The notes beneath the pieces were generated by a model. The model saw only the letters and a list, made by a program, of their open reading frames with translations, was not told the DNA's origin and ran no database searches. DNA of 10,000 bases from Asticcacaulis sp. Its GTDB lineage: Bacteria > Pseudomonadota > Alphaproteobacteria > Caulobacterales > Caulobacteraceae. The position numbers and the translations under genes were made by a program. Shown here piece by piece: positions 1 to 7,558 of the stretch (its first letter is position 1; each line of letters starts with the position of its first letter). The DNA lies in assembly GCF_020217185.1 (NCBI RefSeq), contig NZ_JAIWNX010000097.1, positions 1 through 10,000 of the forward strand. Reading direction: 5' to 3'.

Positions 1-1
1 T

Positions 2-454
2 ACGCCGACCCGAGGGGGCTTCCTGCCCAACCTGCCGGTTTCGCCGACCTTCCTGCGCGGGGCCGGGGCCATCCGTTCGACGACCGAGGACCTGTGTCGC
101 TGGCACGCGGCCCTGCTCAATCATCAGATCATCAAGCCTTACAGCCTTGAGGCCATGATGACACCGGCCCTGCTGAAAAACGGCAAACCCGCGTGGGAGC
201 GGCAGGGCCAAGAGCCCCTGAACTACGGCTTCGGTGTCGGGTTGGGCGTCACCGAAGACAGCCGCCGTTACTGCACACACGGCGGGCGGATCAACGGCTT
301 CACGGGCCATCTGCGCAGTTTTATCGACGAGCAGGTGACACTGGCCATACTCTATAATTGCGATGGCGGCGGGTCGGCGCAGTTCAGCGCCGCCCAGAAG
401 GCGCTGCGGCAGGAGGCGTCGCGTCTGGGGCTTGAGGCTGCCAGCAAGGCCTGA
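2..454 (+). CDS. Serine hydrolase, beta-lactamase/esterase family (C-terminal part)
   Basis: The last 150 codons of a gene whose start lies left of the window; the frame is open from base 2 and ends at TGA 452-454. The product resembles the C-terminal half of class C beta-lactamase-like serine hydrolases (Pfam Beta-lactamase, PF00144), which include penicillin-binding-protein-like peptidases and esterases. Visible signs are GAGAIRSTTEDLCRW at residues 20-34, matching the family's 'GAGGL.ST..DL..' segment, then YGFGVGLGV near residue 75, and HGGRINGFTGH at 93-103, which occupies the place of the third active-site motif (KTG in true beta-lactamases, HTG or HGG in many relatives). The SxxK nucleophile motif and any signal peptide would be upstream and cannot be seen. 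The gene is convergent with gltA and shares its terminator. The substrate cannot be told; HGG in place of KTG argues against a classical antibiotic-degrading enzyme. Confidence 0.85.
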   Translation, partial: TPTRGGFLPNLPVSPTFLRGAGAIRSTTEDLCRWHAALLNHQIIKPYSLEAMMTPALLKNGKPAWERQGQEPLNYGFGVGLGVTEDSRRYCTHGGRINGFTGHLRSFIDEQVTLAILYNCDGGGSAQFSAAQKALRQEASRLGLEAASKA

Positions 455-500
455 CGAGTGTGGTGCCTTTGTCCCGCGCAGCACTCTGATAAACAACAAA

Positions 501-528
501 AAAAGCCCGCCGTTTCCGACGGGCTTTT
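501..528. terminator. Bidirectional Rho-independent terminator
   Basis: A perfect 9-bp inverted repeat (501-509 with 520-528, arms AAAAGCCCG and CGGGCTTTT) surrounds a 10-base loop that can add two inner pairs. On the minus strand it is followed by an uninterrupted T run (TTTTTTT and then TTGTTT), ideal for ending gltA transcription, 20 bp after the gltA stop. On the plus strand the tail TTTTCTGTTTCT can stop the serine hydrolase transcript. It sits exactly between two convergent genes. Confidence 0.9.
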
Positions 529-547
529 CTGTTTCTGTGCAAACTGC

Positions 548-1837
548 TTAGCCGCGTTGCGACAGCGGCACGAAGTCGCGTTGCGTCGCGCCGGTATAGA
601 GCTGACGCGGGCGGCCGATCTTCTGGCCCGGATCTTCGATCATTTCCTTCCACTGGGCGATCCAGCCCACAGTGCGCGCCAGAGCGAACAGCACGGTGAA
701 CATGGTGGTCGGGAAGCCCATGGCCGACAGGGTTATGCCGGAATAGAAATCGACGTTCGGGAACAGCTTGCGCTCGATGAAGAAGTCGTCCTTCAGGGCG
801 ACGGCTTCCAGTTCCTTGGCGACCTGGAACAGCGGGTCGTTTTCGCGGCCCGTGGCGGCCAGAACTTCGTAGGCCGAGGTCTGCATGACCTTGGCGCGCG
901 GATCGTAGTTCTTATAGACGCGGTGACCAAAGCCCATCAGCTTGTAACGACGGTCCTTCACGCCAGCGATGAATTCCGGGATCTTTTCCGGCGTGCCGAT
1001 TTCACGCAGCATGTTCAGCGCTTCTTCGTTGGCCCCACCGTGCGACGGGCCCCACAGGCAGGCAATGCCGGCGGCGATACAGGCGAACGGGTTGGCACCC
1101 GACGACCCGGCGAGACGAACCGTCGAGGTCGAGGCGTTTTGTTCGTGGTCGGCGTGCAGGATGAAGATGCGATCCATGGCACGCACCAGCGCCGGATCGA
1201 CCACATAGTCTTCGGCCGGCACGGCGAAACACATGCGCAGGAAGTTTTCGGCGTAGGACAGGTTGTTCTTCGGATGCACGAAGGGCTGACCGACGCTGTA
1301 TTTGAAGGCGCGCGCGGCGATGGTCGGCATCTTGGCGATCAGGCGGTGCGCCGAGATTTCGCGCTGCTGGGCGTCATGGATGTCGAGGCTGTCGTGATAG
1401 AAGGCCGACAGAGCGCCAACCGCGCCGGTCATGATGGCCATCGGGTGCGCATCGCGGCGGAAACCGTCAAAGAACCGGTCGAACTGCGCGTGCAGCATGG
1501 TGTGACGGGTGATGGTGCTTTCGAACTTTTCGTACTCAGCGGCCGACGGCAGTTCGCCGTGCAGCAGCAGGTAGCAGGTTTCGAGGAAGTTCGACTGCGA
1601 GGCCAGTTGATCAATCGGGTAGCCGCGGTGCAGCAGCACGCCCTGATCACCGTCGATATAGGTGATCTTCGATTCGCACGACGCCGTGGAGGTAAAGCCC
1701 GGATCGTAGGTGAAGGCATCGGACTGCGCATAGAGCTTACGAATGTCGATCACGTCCGGGCCGAGAGAGCCCTTCAGGATCGGCAGATCTATGACCTTGT
1801 CGCCTACGGTGACTTTGGCGGGAGGTGTCTGGGTCAT
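548..1837 (-). CDS. gltA: Citrate synthase, type II
   Basis: Citrate synthase condenses acetyl-CoA with oxaloacetate to form citrate, the entry step of the TCA cycle, in the cytoplasm. The product is 429 residues, close to the roughly 427 of the E. coli enzyme. The catalytic residues are visible: His266 in GPSHGG, His305 in GFGHRVYK and Asp363 in NVDFYSG, plus Arg314 in the YDPRAK segment. The N-terminal beta-rich region (residues about 10-65) is of the allosteric type II class. I chose ATG at 1837 over an in-frame ATG at 1879 because an AGAGG ribosome site lies about 10 bases before it, while the longer form adds a 14-residue tail not typical of the family and would begin almost at the putative promoter. 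The gene is transcribed alone, away from comEC, and ends at a strong terminator. The family assignment is secure. Confidence 0.98.
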   Translation of the reverse strand: MTQTPPAKVTVGDKVIDLPILKGSLGPDVIDIRKLYAQSDAFTYDPGFTSTASCESKITYIDGDQGVLLHRGYPIDQLASQSNFLETCYLLLHGELPSAAEYEKFESTITRHTMLHAQFDRFFDGFRRDAHPMAIMTGAVGALSAFYHDSLDIHDAQQREISAHRLIAKMPTIAARAFKYSVGQPFVHPKNNLSYAENFLRMCFAVPAEDYVVDPALVRAMDRIFILHADHEQNASTSTVRLAGSSGANPFACIAAGIACLWGPSHGGANEEALNMLREIGTPEKIPEFIAGVKDRRYKLMGFGHRVYKNYDPRAKVMQTSAYEVLAATGRENDPLFQVAKELEAVALKDDFFIERKLFPNVDFYSGITLSAMGFPTTMFTVLFALARTVGWIAQWKEMIEDPGQKIGRPRQLYTGATQRDFVPLSQRG

Positions 1838-1861
1838 GACGTGCTTACCTCTTATCTTTGT

Positions 1862-1908
1862 GTGCAATGCAAACGGCATTTTCGTTGCACCTGCTATATA
1901 AAGTGCAA
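1862..1908 (-). promoter_or_regulatory. gltA promoter region with repeated TTGCAC/GTGCAA half-sites
   Basis: Four related half-sites lie within 47 bp upstream of gltA: GTGCAA at 1862-1867, TGCAAA at 1868-1873, TTGCAC at 1885-1890 and GTGCAA at 1903-1908. The last two form a perfect 6-bp inverted repeat with a 12-bp spacer, and that spacer holds TATATA (1895-1900), a plausible -10 element for gltA on the minus strand. No good -35 box is visible at the expected distance (CTTTTC or TCTTTT). The geometry suggests a dimeric regulator binding across the -10. TTTGC/GCAAA-type sites are known for XRE-family carbon-metabolism regulators (ScfR/RamB type) in alphaproteobacteria; linking this site to them is a guess. 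Confidence 0.5.
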
Positions 1909-2252
1909 ACCTAAATGAAAAGAGCCTCTTTCATCAGTGTGTGCGCGACAGTGAGGCACCAAGGCGTCAGGTGGCATGGATTGACGCTTTCGTCAGCCTT
2001 TTGAAGGGGGCGGGTGGGGCTTGGAGACAGATCAAAAACTGCAATATATAGATGATTTTAAACGTATTTTGTATTCGTATGCCAAGGTCGAGCAGGGTTG
2101 CAACTTGTCTGACTTAACAATTTTTTGTGAACCCTTACACCATGCGATTTTAGCCGTAGTGTCTCTTCCCTGCGCAGCATTTTATCGCTGGTGAAAAATA
2201 TTTTCATAAGCGGAGGCAAACTTCACGCCTCTATTGCTTCCCGCGCAAGGGC
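1909..2252. other. Divergent gltA-comEC intergenic region, no gene seen
   Basis: About 340 bases with no convincing ORF and clearly richer in A and T than the flanking genes. Small structures seen are GCGTCA 1964-1969 with TGACGC 1982-1987 (inverted repeat), an alternative hairpin TGACG 1982-1986 with CGTCA 1991-1995, a perfect 6+3+6 palindrome at 2192-2206 (TGAAAA/TTTTCA), and a GAGGC/GCCTC hairpin at 2213-2231. A possible comEC promoter is TTGGAG (2021-2026), 18 bases, TATATA (2045-2050); another is TTGTGA, 17 bases, TTTTAG near 2125-2153. Both are weak matches to a sigma-70 promoter. No tRNA or recognisable riboswitch was found. Confidence 0.5.
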
Positions 2253-4436
2253 ATGTTTTGTAAGTCAGGGATGTGCTCAGCAGAGGTGACGGGGGTAGGG
2301 GGATTGCAGCGGCTTCGCGTCTGGCTTTCGCATATCCGGGCCATTGATTGGGCGCAGTCTCTGCGGCAATCGCTTGCCCAGCAGGTCGGCCGTCTGGTGC
2401 TTTGGCTGCCTGTGGCTGTGGGCGCGGGATGCGCCGTTTATTTGAGCCTGCGTTTTGAGCCGCCCTGGCTGTGGATTTTACCTGTCATGGGTGTCGCGGG
2501 GGGTATCTATGCCCTGTCTGTCTGGCGGCAATGGCCTGTTGTCGTTCGCCACGGCCTTCTGTTCATCGTGATGTTCACACTGGGGGTGGGCTTATGCAAA
2601 CTTCGCACCGAGCGCGTAGCGGCTCCGGTGCTCATGTCCCAGCAGACGCAATTCCATCTCGATGCGGTGATTATGGATATAGTCGGCACCGACAGTTCGG
2701 AACCCAAACTTTTGCTGGCGCCGCTGAGACTGTCGGGTGTCGCGCCGGAACAAACGCCTATCCGCGTGCGCCTCAGCCTGCGCACCCTGCCGCCAGATCT
2801 GGCCCCCGGTCAGTCCATCTCTGTCTTTGCCATCCTCCACCCACCGGCGGGGCCGAGTATTCCAGGCGGATACGACTATGCACGCACGGCGTGGTTCGAT
2901 GCGGTGGGGGCCGTGGGGTTTGCGCCCGGCCGCATTCGAACCATCGACACCCCCCCGCTACCGGCACGGCTGCAAAGGATCGTAGTGCTCAATCATCTGC
3001 GCTGGGAGGTGACGCAGCGTCTGATGGCGCAGATTCCGGATACGCGCATGGGCGGATTTGCCGCCGCCATGGTGACCGGGCATCAGGCCTTTCTGGCCCC
3101 TGAACTGGTTGAAGACATGCGCGATTCGGGGCTGGCGCATATTCTGTCCATTTCTGGTCTGCATATGGCGATTGTCGGCGGCTTTGCCTTCTTCGCCTGC
3201 CGGGGCGCGCTGGCCCTGAGCCCACCGATCGCGCTGAGATACCCGATCAAGAAATGGGCCGCCGGATTGGGGATGATCGCCGTGGGGTTTTATCTGGCCC
3301 TTTCGGGGGCACCGGCTCCGGCGATCCGCGCCGCCGTGGTCGCGTGGGTAGCCTTTGGGGCCATTGTGTTTGACCGTCGGGCATTGAGTTTGCGCGCTCT
3401 GGCCATAGCCGCCCTCATCGTGTTGCTGCTCATGCCCGAAGCCGTACTGGAACCGGGGTTTCAGATGTCGTTTTGCGCCACGGCGGCGCTTCTGGCGCTG
3501 GCCGAAGTGTCGCGCAATCCTGTCCGCGAGCTTGACGTGCCATGGTGGGTGCGTGGATGGCAGGGCTTGTGGCACGGACTGAAGGTCTCGGTGCTGGCTT
3601 CGACGGTGGCCGGGTTGGCCACCACACCGTTCGGCGTCTTCTATTTCAGCCGCGCCCAGATGTATGGTCTGCTAAGCAATCTGCTCGAAGCCCCGATCAC
3701 CGGCTTTATCGTTATGCCGGCGCTGGCGCTGGGCACCGTGATGAGTGCCACGCCTTTCGGGGCCCCTATCCTGTGGGTGGCGCAGCAGGGGCTGTCTGTG
3801 ATCGCGGCCATTGCGGGTTTTGTGGCCGATTTGCCCGGCGCGGTGTTGACAGTGGCGGCCCCGCCCAATCTGGCGCTGGCCCTGTCCACGGCGGGTGTTC
3901 TGTGGATGTGTCTGATCCGCGGTCAGGTGCGCTGGGTCGGCCTGCTGGCGGCGCTCGCCGTTATCTATTGGCCGCGTGAGACAGTACCGGATATCTGGCT
4001 GGAGGCCGAAGGTAGCAATGCGGCGCTTCGCGTTGATGGCACGGCCTATAGTCTGCGTCCCACTGTGCGCCAGTACGGCTATCAACTCTGGTTGAAACAC
4101 TATGCGCTGAACCATGCTCCTCAGAGGGGCCCGCAGGACTATGTGTGCAAAAGCTATGTCTGCCTGCCAACGGCCACCGCACCTTACCGCGTCGGTTTCG
4201 CTTTCGGCCGCAAAGCCCCCAAGTCTGAACAGATAGAGGCCCTGTGCCAATCCGCTGATCTGATCGTCCTGCGCTCTCAGGTGGCCGACTGGCCCGCCAA
4301 CTGTGCCGGGGTCAATCGCATTACCGCCTCAGACTTCGAGCGGTTGGGAGCCATGGAACTGACGCGATCAGGTTCGAAAAGCTGGCAAATCCATGCCGCT
4401 AAACCCCTGAGAGGTCAGCGGCCATGGGTACATTAA
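2253..4436 (+). CDS. comEC: ComEC/Rec2 family DNA-uptake channel protein
   Basis: ComEC is an inner-membrane channel that takes up single-stranded DNA during natural transformation. The product is 727 residues. N-terminal membrane segments (about 48-67, 72-90 and 100-116) lead into a soluble OB-like DUF4131 region (about 130-235) and then the Competence domain (PF03772, about 265-560), with its hallmark GLAHILSISGLHMA at 293-306, LSGAPAPAIRAA at 350-361 and PGFQMSFCATAALL at 401-414, and many hydrophobic helices. The tail (about 575-727) is the remnant of a metallo-beta-lactamase domain: no HxHxDH motif is present, but it carries Cys632, Cys637, Cys665 and Cys684. The start is uncertain. ATG 2253 has AAGGG only one base away, and ATG 2271, GTG 2286 and TTG 2304 are in frame. 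No in-frame start exists between the stop at 2157 and 2253. The 3' end overlaps the opposing membrane protein gene by 69 bp. Presence of comEC alone does not prove competence. Confidence 0.93.
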   Translation: MFCKSGMCSAEVTGVGGLQRLRVWLSHIRAIDWAQSLRQSLAQQVGRLVLWLPVAVGAGCAVYLSLRFEPPWLWILPVMGVAGGIYALSVWRQWPVVVRHGLLFIVMFTLGVGLCKLRTERVAAPVLMSQQTQFHLDAVIMDIVGTDSSEPKLLLAPLRLSGVAPEQTPIRVRLSLRTLPPDLAPGQSISVFAILHPPAGPSIPGGYDYARTAWFDAVGAVGFAPGRIRTIDTPPLPARLQRIVVLNHLRWEVTQRLMAQIPDTRMGGFAAAMVTGHQAFLAPELVEDMRDSGLAHILSISGLHMAIVGGFAFFACRGALALSPPIALRYPIKKWAAGLGMIAVGFYLALSGAPAPAIRAAVVAWVAFGAIVFDRRALSLRALAIAALIVLLLMPEAVLEPGFQMSFCATAALLALAEVSRNPVRELDVPWWVRGWQGLWHGLKVSVLASTVAGLATTPFGVFYFSRAQMYGLLSNLLEAPITGFIVMPALALGTVMSATPFGAPILWVAQQGLSVIAAIAGFVADLPGAVLTVAAPPNLALALSTAGVLWMCLIRGQVRWVGLLAALAVIYWPRETVPDIWLEAEGSNAALRVDGTAYSLRPTVRQYGYQLWLKHYALNHAPQRGPQDYVCKSYVCLPTATAPYRVGFAFGRKAPKSEQIEALCQSADLIVLRSQVADWPANCAGVNRITASDFERLGAMELTRSGSKSWQIHAAKPLRGQRPWVH

Positions 4437-4874
4437 GCCCGCCGTTCGATCTGCCGCATCTGTCTCATCCGATCCCGCCTTGCGTGACGGTCTGGACCTG
4501 TGTTGACGGGCTCCTTTTATAGCCAGACGCAGAGGCTGAACGATCCTATGGTTTGTCCAATGTCTAACCCGGTGCGAAAAGTCTCTGATATGGCATAAAA
4601 CCTGGCTCAGCATGAGAATGGCCGCAATTTCGGCATAGACGGCGGTATCTGCGGCGACCAGAAACACCACCTCAGCCGGAAACGCCGGGGCGAACGAGAC
4701 AACCGTGGCGACGAACGCCGCGGCAAACACCACTTTCGACCATGTAAGCGTGTTCAGTCCCTTCGCCAGACGGTCGATCAGAAGGCCTTTAAGGCTGCGA
4801 CCTATCCGAGTTTCCGGAAATAAAAAGGCAACGCCATAGGCCATGAGTATCGCATAAAGAACAGAAAACCCCAT
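4368..4874 (-). CDS. Unrecognised 168-residue membrane protein downstream of lexA
   Basis: I do not recognise a family. The start is ATG 4874, chosen over the ATG at 4916 because GGAGG lies five bases before it; the stop is TGA 4368-4370. Hydrophobic stretches are at residues 2-19, 46-65 and 68-93, suggesting two or three inner-membrane helices, joined by a basic segment (23-45). A basic, probably cytoplasmic tail follows from residue 95 (HIRDFSHRVRHW, then several Arg, Lys and Ser up to about 133). Acidic residues inside the third stretch (Asp76, Glu82) are unusual in a simple anchor. The gene follows lexA by 54 bp on the same strand with no obvious terminator between, so it may be read from the SOS-controlled lexA promoter. 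Its last 22 codons and stop lie opposite the 3' end of comEC. The good ribosome site and membrane pattern argue that it is real; function is unknown. Confidence 0.7.
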   Translation of the reverse strand: MGFSVLYAILMAYGVAFLFPETRIGRSLKGLLIDRLAKGLNTLTWSKVVFAAAFVATVVSFAPAFPAEVVFLVAADTAVYAEIAAILMLSQVLCHIRDFSHRVRHWTNHRIVQPLRLAIKGARQHRSRPSRKAGSDETDAADRTAGLMYPWPLTSQGFSGMDLPAFRT

Positions 4875-4928
4875 ATCATCCTCCACGAGAGCGATATGGG
4901 GTGCAGCCGTCGCCAAACAAGACGCGAT

Positions 4929-5636
4929 TTAATGATACCGGCGCATCAGACCGACCAGCTTGCCCTGAACGGCCACTTCGTCGGCATTGTAGATGCGCGT
5001 CTTGTAGGCCGGATTGGCCGCCTCAAGGGCAATAGAGGCGCCCTTCTTGCGCAGGCGCTTCAGCGTAGCCGTATCGCCATCGACCAGTGCCACGACGATT
5101 TCGCCCGACTGCGCCGAGTCCGACTTCTTGATAATCACATAATCGCCGTCGAGAATACCGGCATTGATCATCGAATCGCCTTCGATTTCCAGCAGATAGT
5201 GCTCGCCCGAACCGACGAAGATTTCCGGCACGCGGATACGGTCGCGTTCGGCCCCCAGCGCCTCAATGGGTACACCGGCGGCGATCTTGCCCAGCAGAGG
5301 CAGTTCGCGGCCTTCGTCATTGGCGGGCTTGGACGCCGGGGCCGGGGCGGCGGGGCGCGTACCTTCGACCACCTGCGGCACAAAGGCCTGACGTCCGCGC
5401 GGCGGGGCGGCCGTCGTGGCCTGATCCGGCAGCTTTATGACTTCCAGAGCGCGTGCCCGATGCGCGAGGCGACGGATGAAGCCGCGTTCTTCAAGAGCGG
5501 TAATCAGCCGGTGGATCCCCGACTTCGACGCCAGATCCAGCGCCTCCTTCATCTCATCAAAGGACGGAGATACCCCCGTCTCCTTGATGCGTTCATGAAT
5601 GAACATCAGAAGTTCGCGTTGTTTGGTCGTCAGCAT
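4929..5636 (-). CDS. lexA: LexA SOS-response repressor / self-cleaving protease
   Basis: LexA represses DNA-damage genes and cleaves itself when activated by RecA filaments. The product is 235 residues, longer than the 202 of E. coli, mainly through a Pro/Ala-rich linker at about 70-108, which is normal for alphaproteobacteria. The N-terminal winged helix-turn-helix (1-65) begins [10 protein letters not shown] and includes the recognition region [20 protein letters not shown]. The C-terminal S24 peptidase domain has the scissile Ala120-Gly121 bond in KIAAGVP, nucleophile Ser155 in EGDSM and general base Lys193 in TATLKRL; the Ala-to-Ser spacing of 35 equals that of E. coli. ATG 5636 is the natural start, with a GGGTGG-like ribosome site just upstream. 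Two SOS boxes in the 110-bp gap to trpC indicate autoregulation. Confidence 0.98.
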   Translation of the reverse strand: MLTTKQRELLMFIHERIKETGVSPSFDEMKEALDLASKSGIHRLITALEERGFIRRLAHRARALEVIKLPDQATTAAPPRGRQAFVPQVVEGTRPAAPAPASKPANDEGRELPLLGKIAAGVPIEALGAERDRIRVPEIFVGSGEHYLLEIEGDSMINAGILDGDYVIIKKSDSAQSGEIVVALVDGDTATLKRLRKKGASIALEAANPAYKTRIYNADEVAVQGKLVGLMRRYH

Positions 5637-5695
5637 AGGTCCACCCGCTGCAAAAGTTTGTCCCCGGACATGGCAATATTTAGCGCATGAATGGT

Positions 5696-5710
5696 GAACA
5701 AGTCATGAAC
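5696..5710 (-). promoter_or_regulatory. LexA operator (SOS box), proximal
   Basis: GAAC-N7-GAAC on the plus strand, which is GTTC-N7-GTTC on the strand of lexA, the alphaproteobacterial LexA consensus, with no mismatch. It is centred about 67 bp before the lexA start. It coincides with an inverted repeat ACAAGT (5698-5703) / ACTTGT (5709-5714). Promoter elements that it would cover include TTGTTC (overlapping the box) followed 17 bases later by TATTGC; this promoter assignment is tentative. Confidence 0.9.
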
Positions 5711-5721
5711 TTGTGCAAAGT

Positions 5722-5736
5722 GTTCTGTATGCGTTC
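5722..5736 (-). promoter_or_regulatory. LexA operator (SOS box), distal
   Basis: A second perfect GTTC-N7-GTTC, here written on the plus strand, so opposite in orientation to the proximal box. It begins 11 bases before the lexA-proximal side reaches the other box and ends 10 bases short of the trpC stop. Two operators in the lexA leader fit tight LexA autoregulation. Confidence 0.88.
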
Positions 5737-5746
5737 TTGAGTCTTG

Positions 5747-6541
5747 TCAAGCGGGCGTGAGCAGATTCTTCGCCGCCTGAGTGACGTCGCCCTGCCGCAT
5801 CAGGCTTTCGCCGACCAGCATGGCCGTGGCCCCGGTTTTTTCGAGCCGCGCCACGTCCTGCGGCGTGAAGATACCGCTTTCGGCGACCAGAACGTGCTGC
5901 GGTCCGACCATGGCCGACAGGTCTTCGGTTGTTTTCAGATCGACGTCAAAAGTTCTTAAGTTGCGGTTGTTTATACCGATCAGCGGAGAGGCGAGCTTAA
6001 GCGCGCGCTCCATCTCAGGCGCGTCGTGTACTTCGACCAGGGCGTCCATGCCATAGGCATGGGCCGCCGCGATCAGATCGGCGGCCAGAGCGTCGTCGAT
6101 CATAGCCATAATCACCAGAATGGCGTCGGCCCCAAGGCTGCGTGACTCGGCGACCTGCCACACATCGACAAGAAATTCTTTGCGGATGCAGGGCAGGGTG
6201 ACGGCGTTGCGGGCCGCCACAAAGTGCGATTCGTGCCCCATAAAGCTGGGCGCATCGGTCAGGATCGACAGACAAGACGCTCCGCCGGCCTGATAGGCCG
6301 CCGCCAAGGTGGCCGGTTCGAAATCCTCACGAATCAGACCTTTGGAGGGGCTGGCCTTTTTGACCTCGGCGATCAGCGAAAGACTGCGCGGCTGTTTGTG
6401 GGCCACCAGCGCGCGTTGAAAGCCGCGCGGTACGCTGACGTCCTTGATGCGCGCCTCCAGAGTCGCCAGAGACGCCGCAGGCTTGCGTTCGGCGACTTCT
6501 GTACGCTTGTAGGTGGCAATCTTTTCCAGAATATCGGACAT
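5747..6541 (-). CDS. trpC: Indole-3-glycerol-phosphate synthase
   Basis: TrpC converts carboxyphenylamino-deoxyribulose phosphate to indole-3-glycerol phosphate in tryptophan synthesis. The product is 264 residues, the usual size for a monofunctional enzyme, so it is not fused to TrpF. The (beta/alpha)8-barrel catalytic set is complete: Glu59 and Lys61 in [12 protein letters not shown], Lys121 in IRKEF, Glu170 in LVEVHD, Asn191 in INNRNL and Ser222 in AESGI, with spacing equal to the Sulfolobus enzyme after the third position. ATG 6541 lies three bases after the trpD stop, so the two are translated together from one message. The gap to lexA beyond it carries the SOS boxes and no clear terminator. 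Confidence 0.98.
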   Translation of the reverse strand: MSDILEKIATYKRTEVAERKPAASLATLEARIKDVSVPRGFQRALVAHKQPRSLSLIAEVKKASPSKGLIREDFEPATLAAAYQAGGASCLSILTDAPSFMGHESHFVAARNAVTLPCIRKEFLVDVWQVAESRSLGADAILVIMAMIDDALAADLIAAAHAYGMDALVEVHDAPEMERALKLASPLIGINNRNLRTFDVDLKTTEDLSAMVGPQHVLVAESGIFTPQDVARLEKTGATAMLVGESLMRQGDVTQAAKNLLTPA

Positions 6542-6544
6542 GTC

Positions 6545-7558
6545 TTAGCTGTTCGTAAGGGTGACGAGTTGGTCGAGCGCGGCCAGGGCCTTGCCGTTAT
6601 CGAGGCTGGCGGCGGCGTGATCCAGCCCTTCGCGCAGGGTATCAACCGCCCCGCCTACCAGGAAGGCCGCCGCAGCATTGAGCATGACGATATCGCGATA
6701 GGGGCCTTTTTCGCCCTCCAGCAACCGCCGCAACGCCGCAGCATTGTGTTCCGGAGCGCCGCCTGTAATGTCAGCCAGCGCCGCGCGTGGCAGGCCCACG
6801 GCTTCGGGCGTAATGGTGAACAGGCGTAACTTGCCGTCCTTCCATTCCGCCACTTCGGTTTCGCCCGTGGTGGTCAGTTCGTCCAGACCGGAACCGTGCA
6901 CGACCCAGGCATGAACGGCCTCAAGCTGACCCAACGCCTTGCCAATTGGTTCGATAAAGCGCGGGGAGGGCACGCCCACCACCTGACGGCGCGCACCGGC
7001 GGGATTGGTGAGGGGACCCAACAGGTTGAAAATGGTACGGAAACCGAGCTGTTGACGGATTGGAGAGACATGCTTCATCGCCCCGTGATGCGCTACGGCG
7101 AACAGGAAGCAGATACCGGCTTCGTCCAGCGCCTTGCGCTGCTGTTCCGGCGAGGCGTCGATATTGACGCCCAGCGCCGCCAAGACATCGGCCGTACCGG
7201 ATTTCGAGGTAATGGCGCGGTTGCCGTGCTTGGCGACCTTGAGCCCGCCGCCGGCCGCTACGAAGCCCACGGCTGTGGATATGTTGAGCGTGTGCAGGCC
7301 GTCGCCGCCGGTGCCGCAGACATCCACCGTATCATAGGGATGGTCGAGCGTTTTGGCCGCCGCCCGCATGGCGCGGGCGCACGCAGCGATTTCGCCGACA
7401 GTTTCGCCGCGCAGGCGGATGGCGGTCACGGCGGCGGCCACCTGAGCCGGGGTCGGTTCGCCGCGCAGGCAGGCGGAAAAGAAGATTTCAGCGTCGGTGT
7501 CGGACAGGGTCTGACCGTCCGCCAGCTTGGCCAGCAAGGGTTTGAAGGCGTCAGACAT
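6545..7558 (-). CDS. trpD: Anthranilate phosphoribosyltransferase
   Basis: TrpD transfers phosphoribose from PRPP to anthranilate, the second step after chorismate in tryptophan synthesis. The product is 337 residues, normal for the family. The PRPP-binding CGTGGDG is at 81-87, followed by NIST (92-95) and [12 protein letters not shown] (110-121); the metal-binding Asp226-Glu227 is in GLDELTT, and Arg168 and Arg174 lie in the anthranilate-site region. The start is ATG 7558, which overlaps the end of trpG by eight bases (ATGTCTGA), a translational-coupling arrangement; an in-frame upstream TTG at 7576 is an unlikely start. The protein is monofunctional, with no TrpG domain fused. Confidence 0.98.
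   Translation of the reverse strand: MSDAFKPLLAKLADGQTLSDTDAEIFFSACLRGEPTPAQVAAAVTAIRLRGETVGEIAACARAMRAAAKTLDHPYDTVDVCGTGGDGLHTLNISTAVGFVAAGGGLKVAKHGNRAITSKSGTADVLAALGVNIDASPEQQRKALDEAGICFLFAVAHHGAMKHVSPIRQQLGFRTIFNLLGPLTNPAGARRQVVGVPSPRFIEPIGKALGQLEAVHAWVVHGSGLDELTTTGETEVAEWKDGKLRLFTITPEAVGLPRAALADITGGAPEHNAAALRRLLEGEKGPYRDIVMLNAAAAFLVGGAVDTLREGLDHAAASLDNGKALAALDQLVTLTNS

Noticed and set aside
686..701. GAAC...GAAC resembling a third SOS box inside gltA
   Set aside because: The spacer is eight bases instead of seven and it lies deep in a coding region.
1838..1879. Longer gltA start at ATG 1879
   Set aside because: No adequate ribosome site, 14 extra residues unlike the family, and it would lie nearly at the predicted transcription start.
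458..1918. 486-codon open frame on the plus strand
   Set aside because: It lies antisense to the securely identified gltA, has low-complexity Arg/Gly/Val/His composition typical of a shadow frame, and matches no family I know.
2055..2120. TTAA-containing sequences as CtrA sites
   Set aside because: Only isolated TTAA half-sites occur; none has the TTAA-N7-TTAA spacing.
4896..5690. 264-codon plus-strand frame opposite lexA
   Set aside because: It mirrors lexA in the complementary frame, with no family resemblance and no ribosome site of note.
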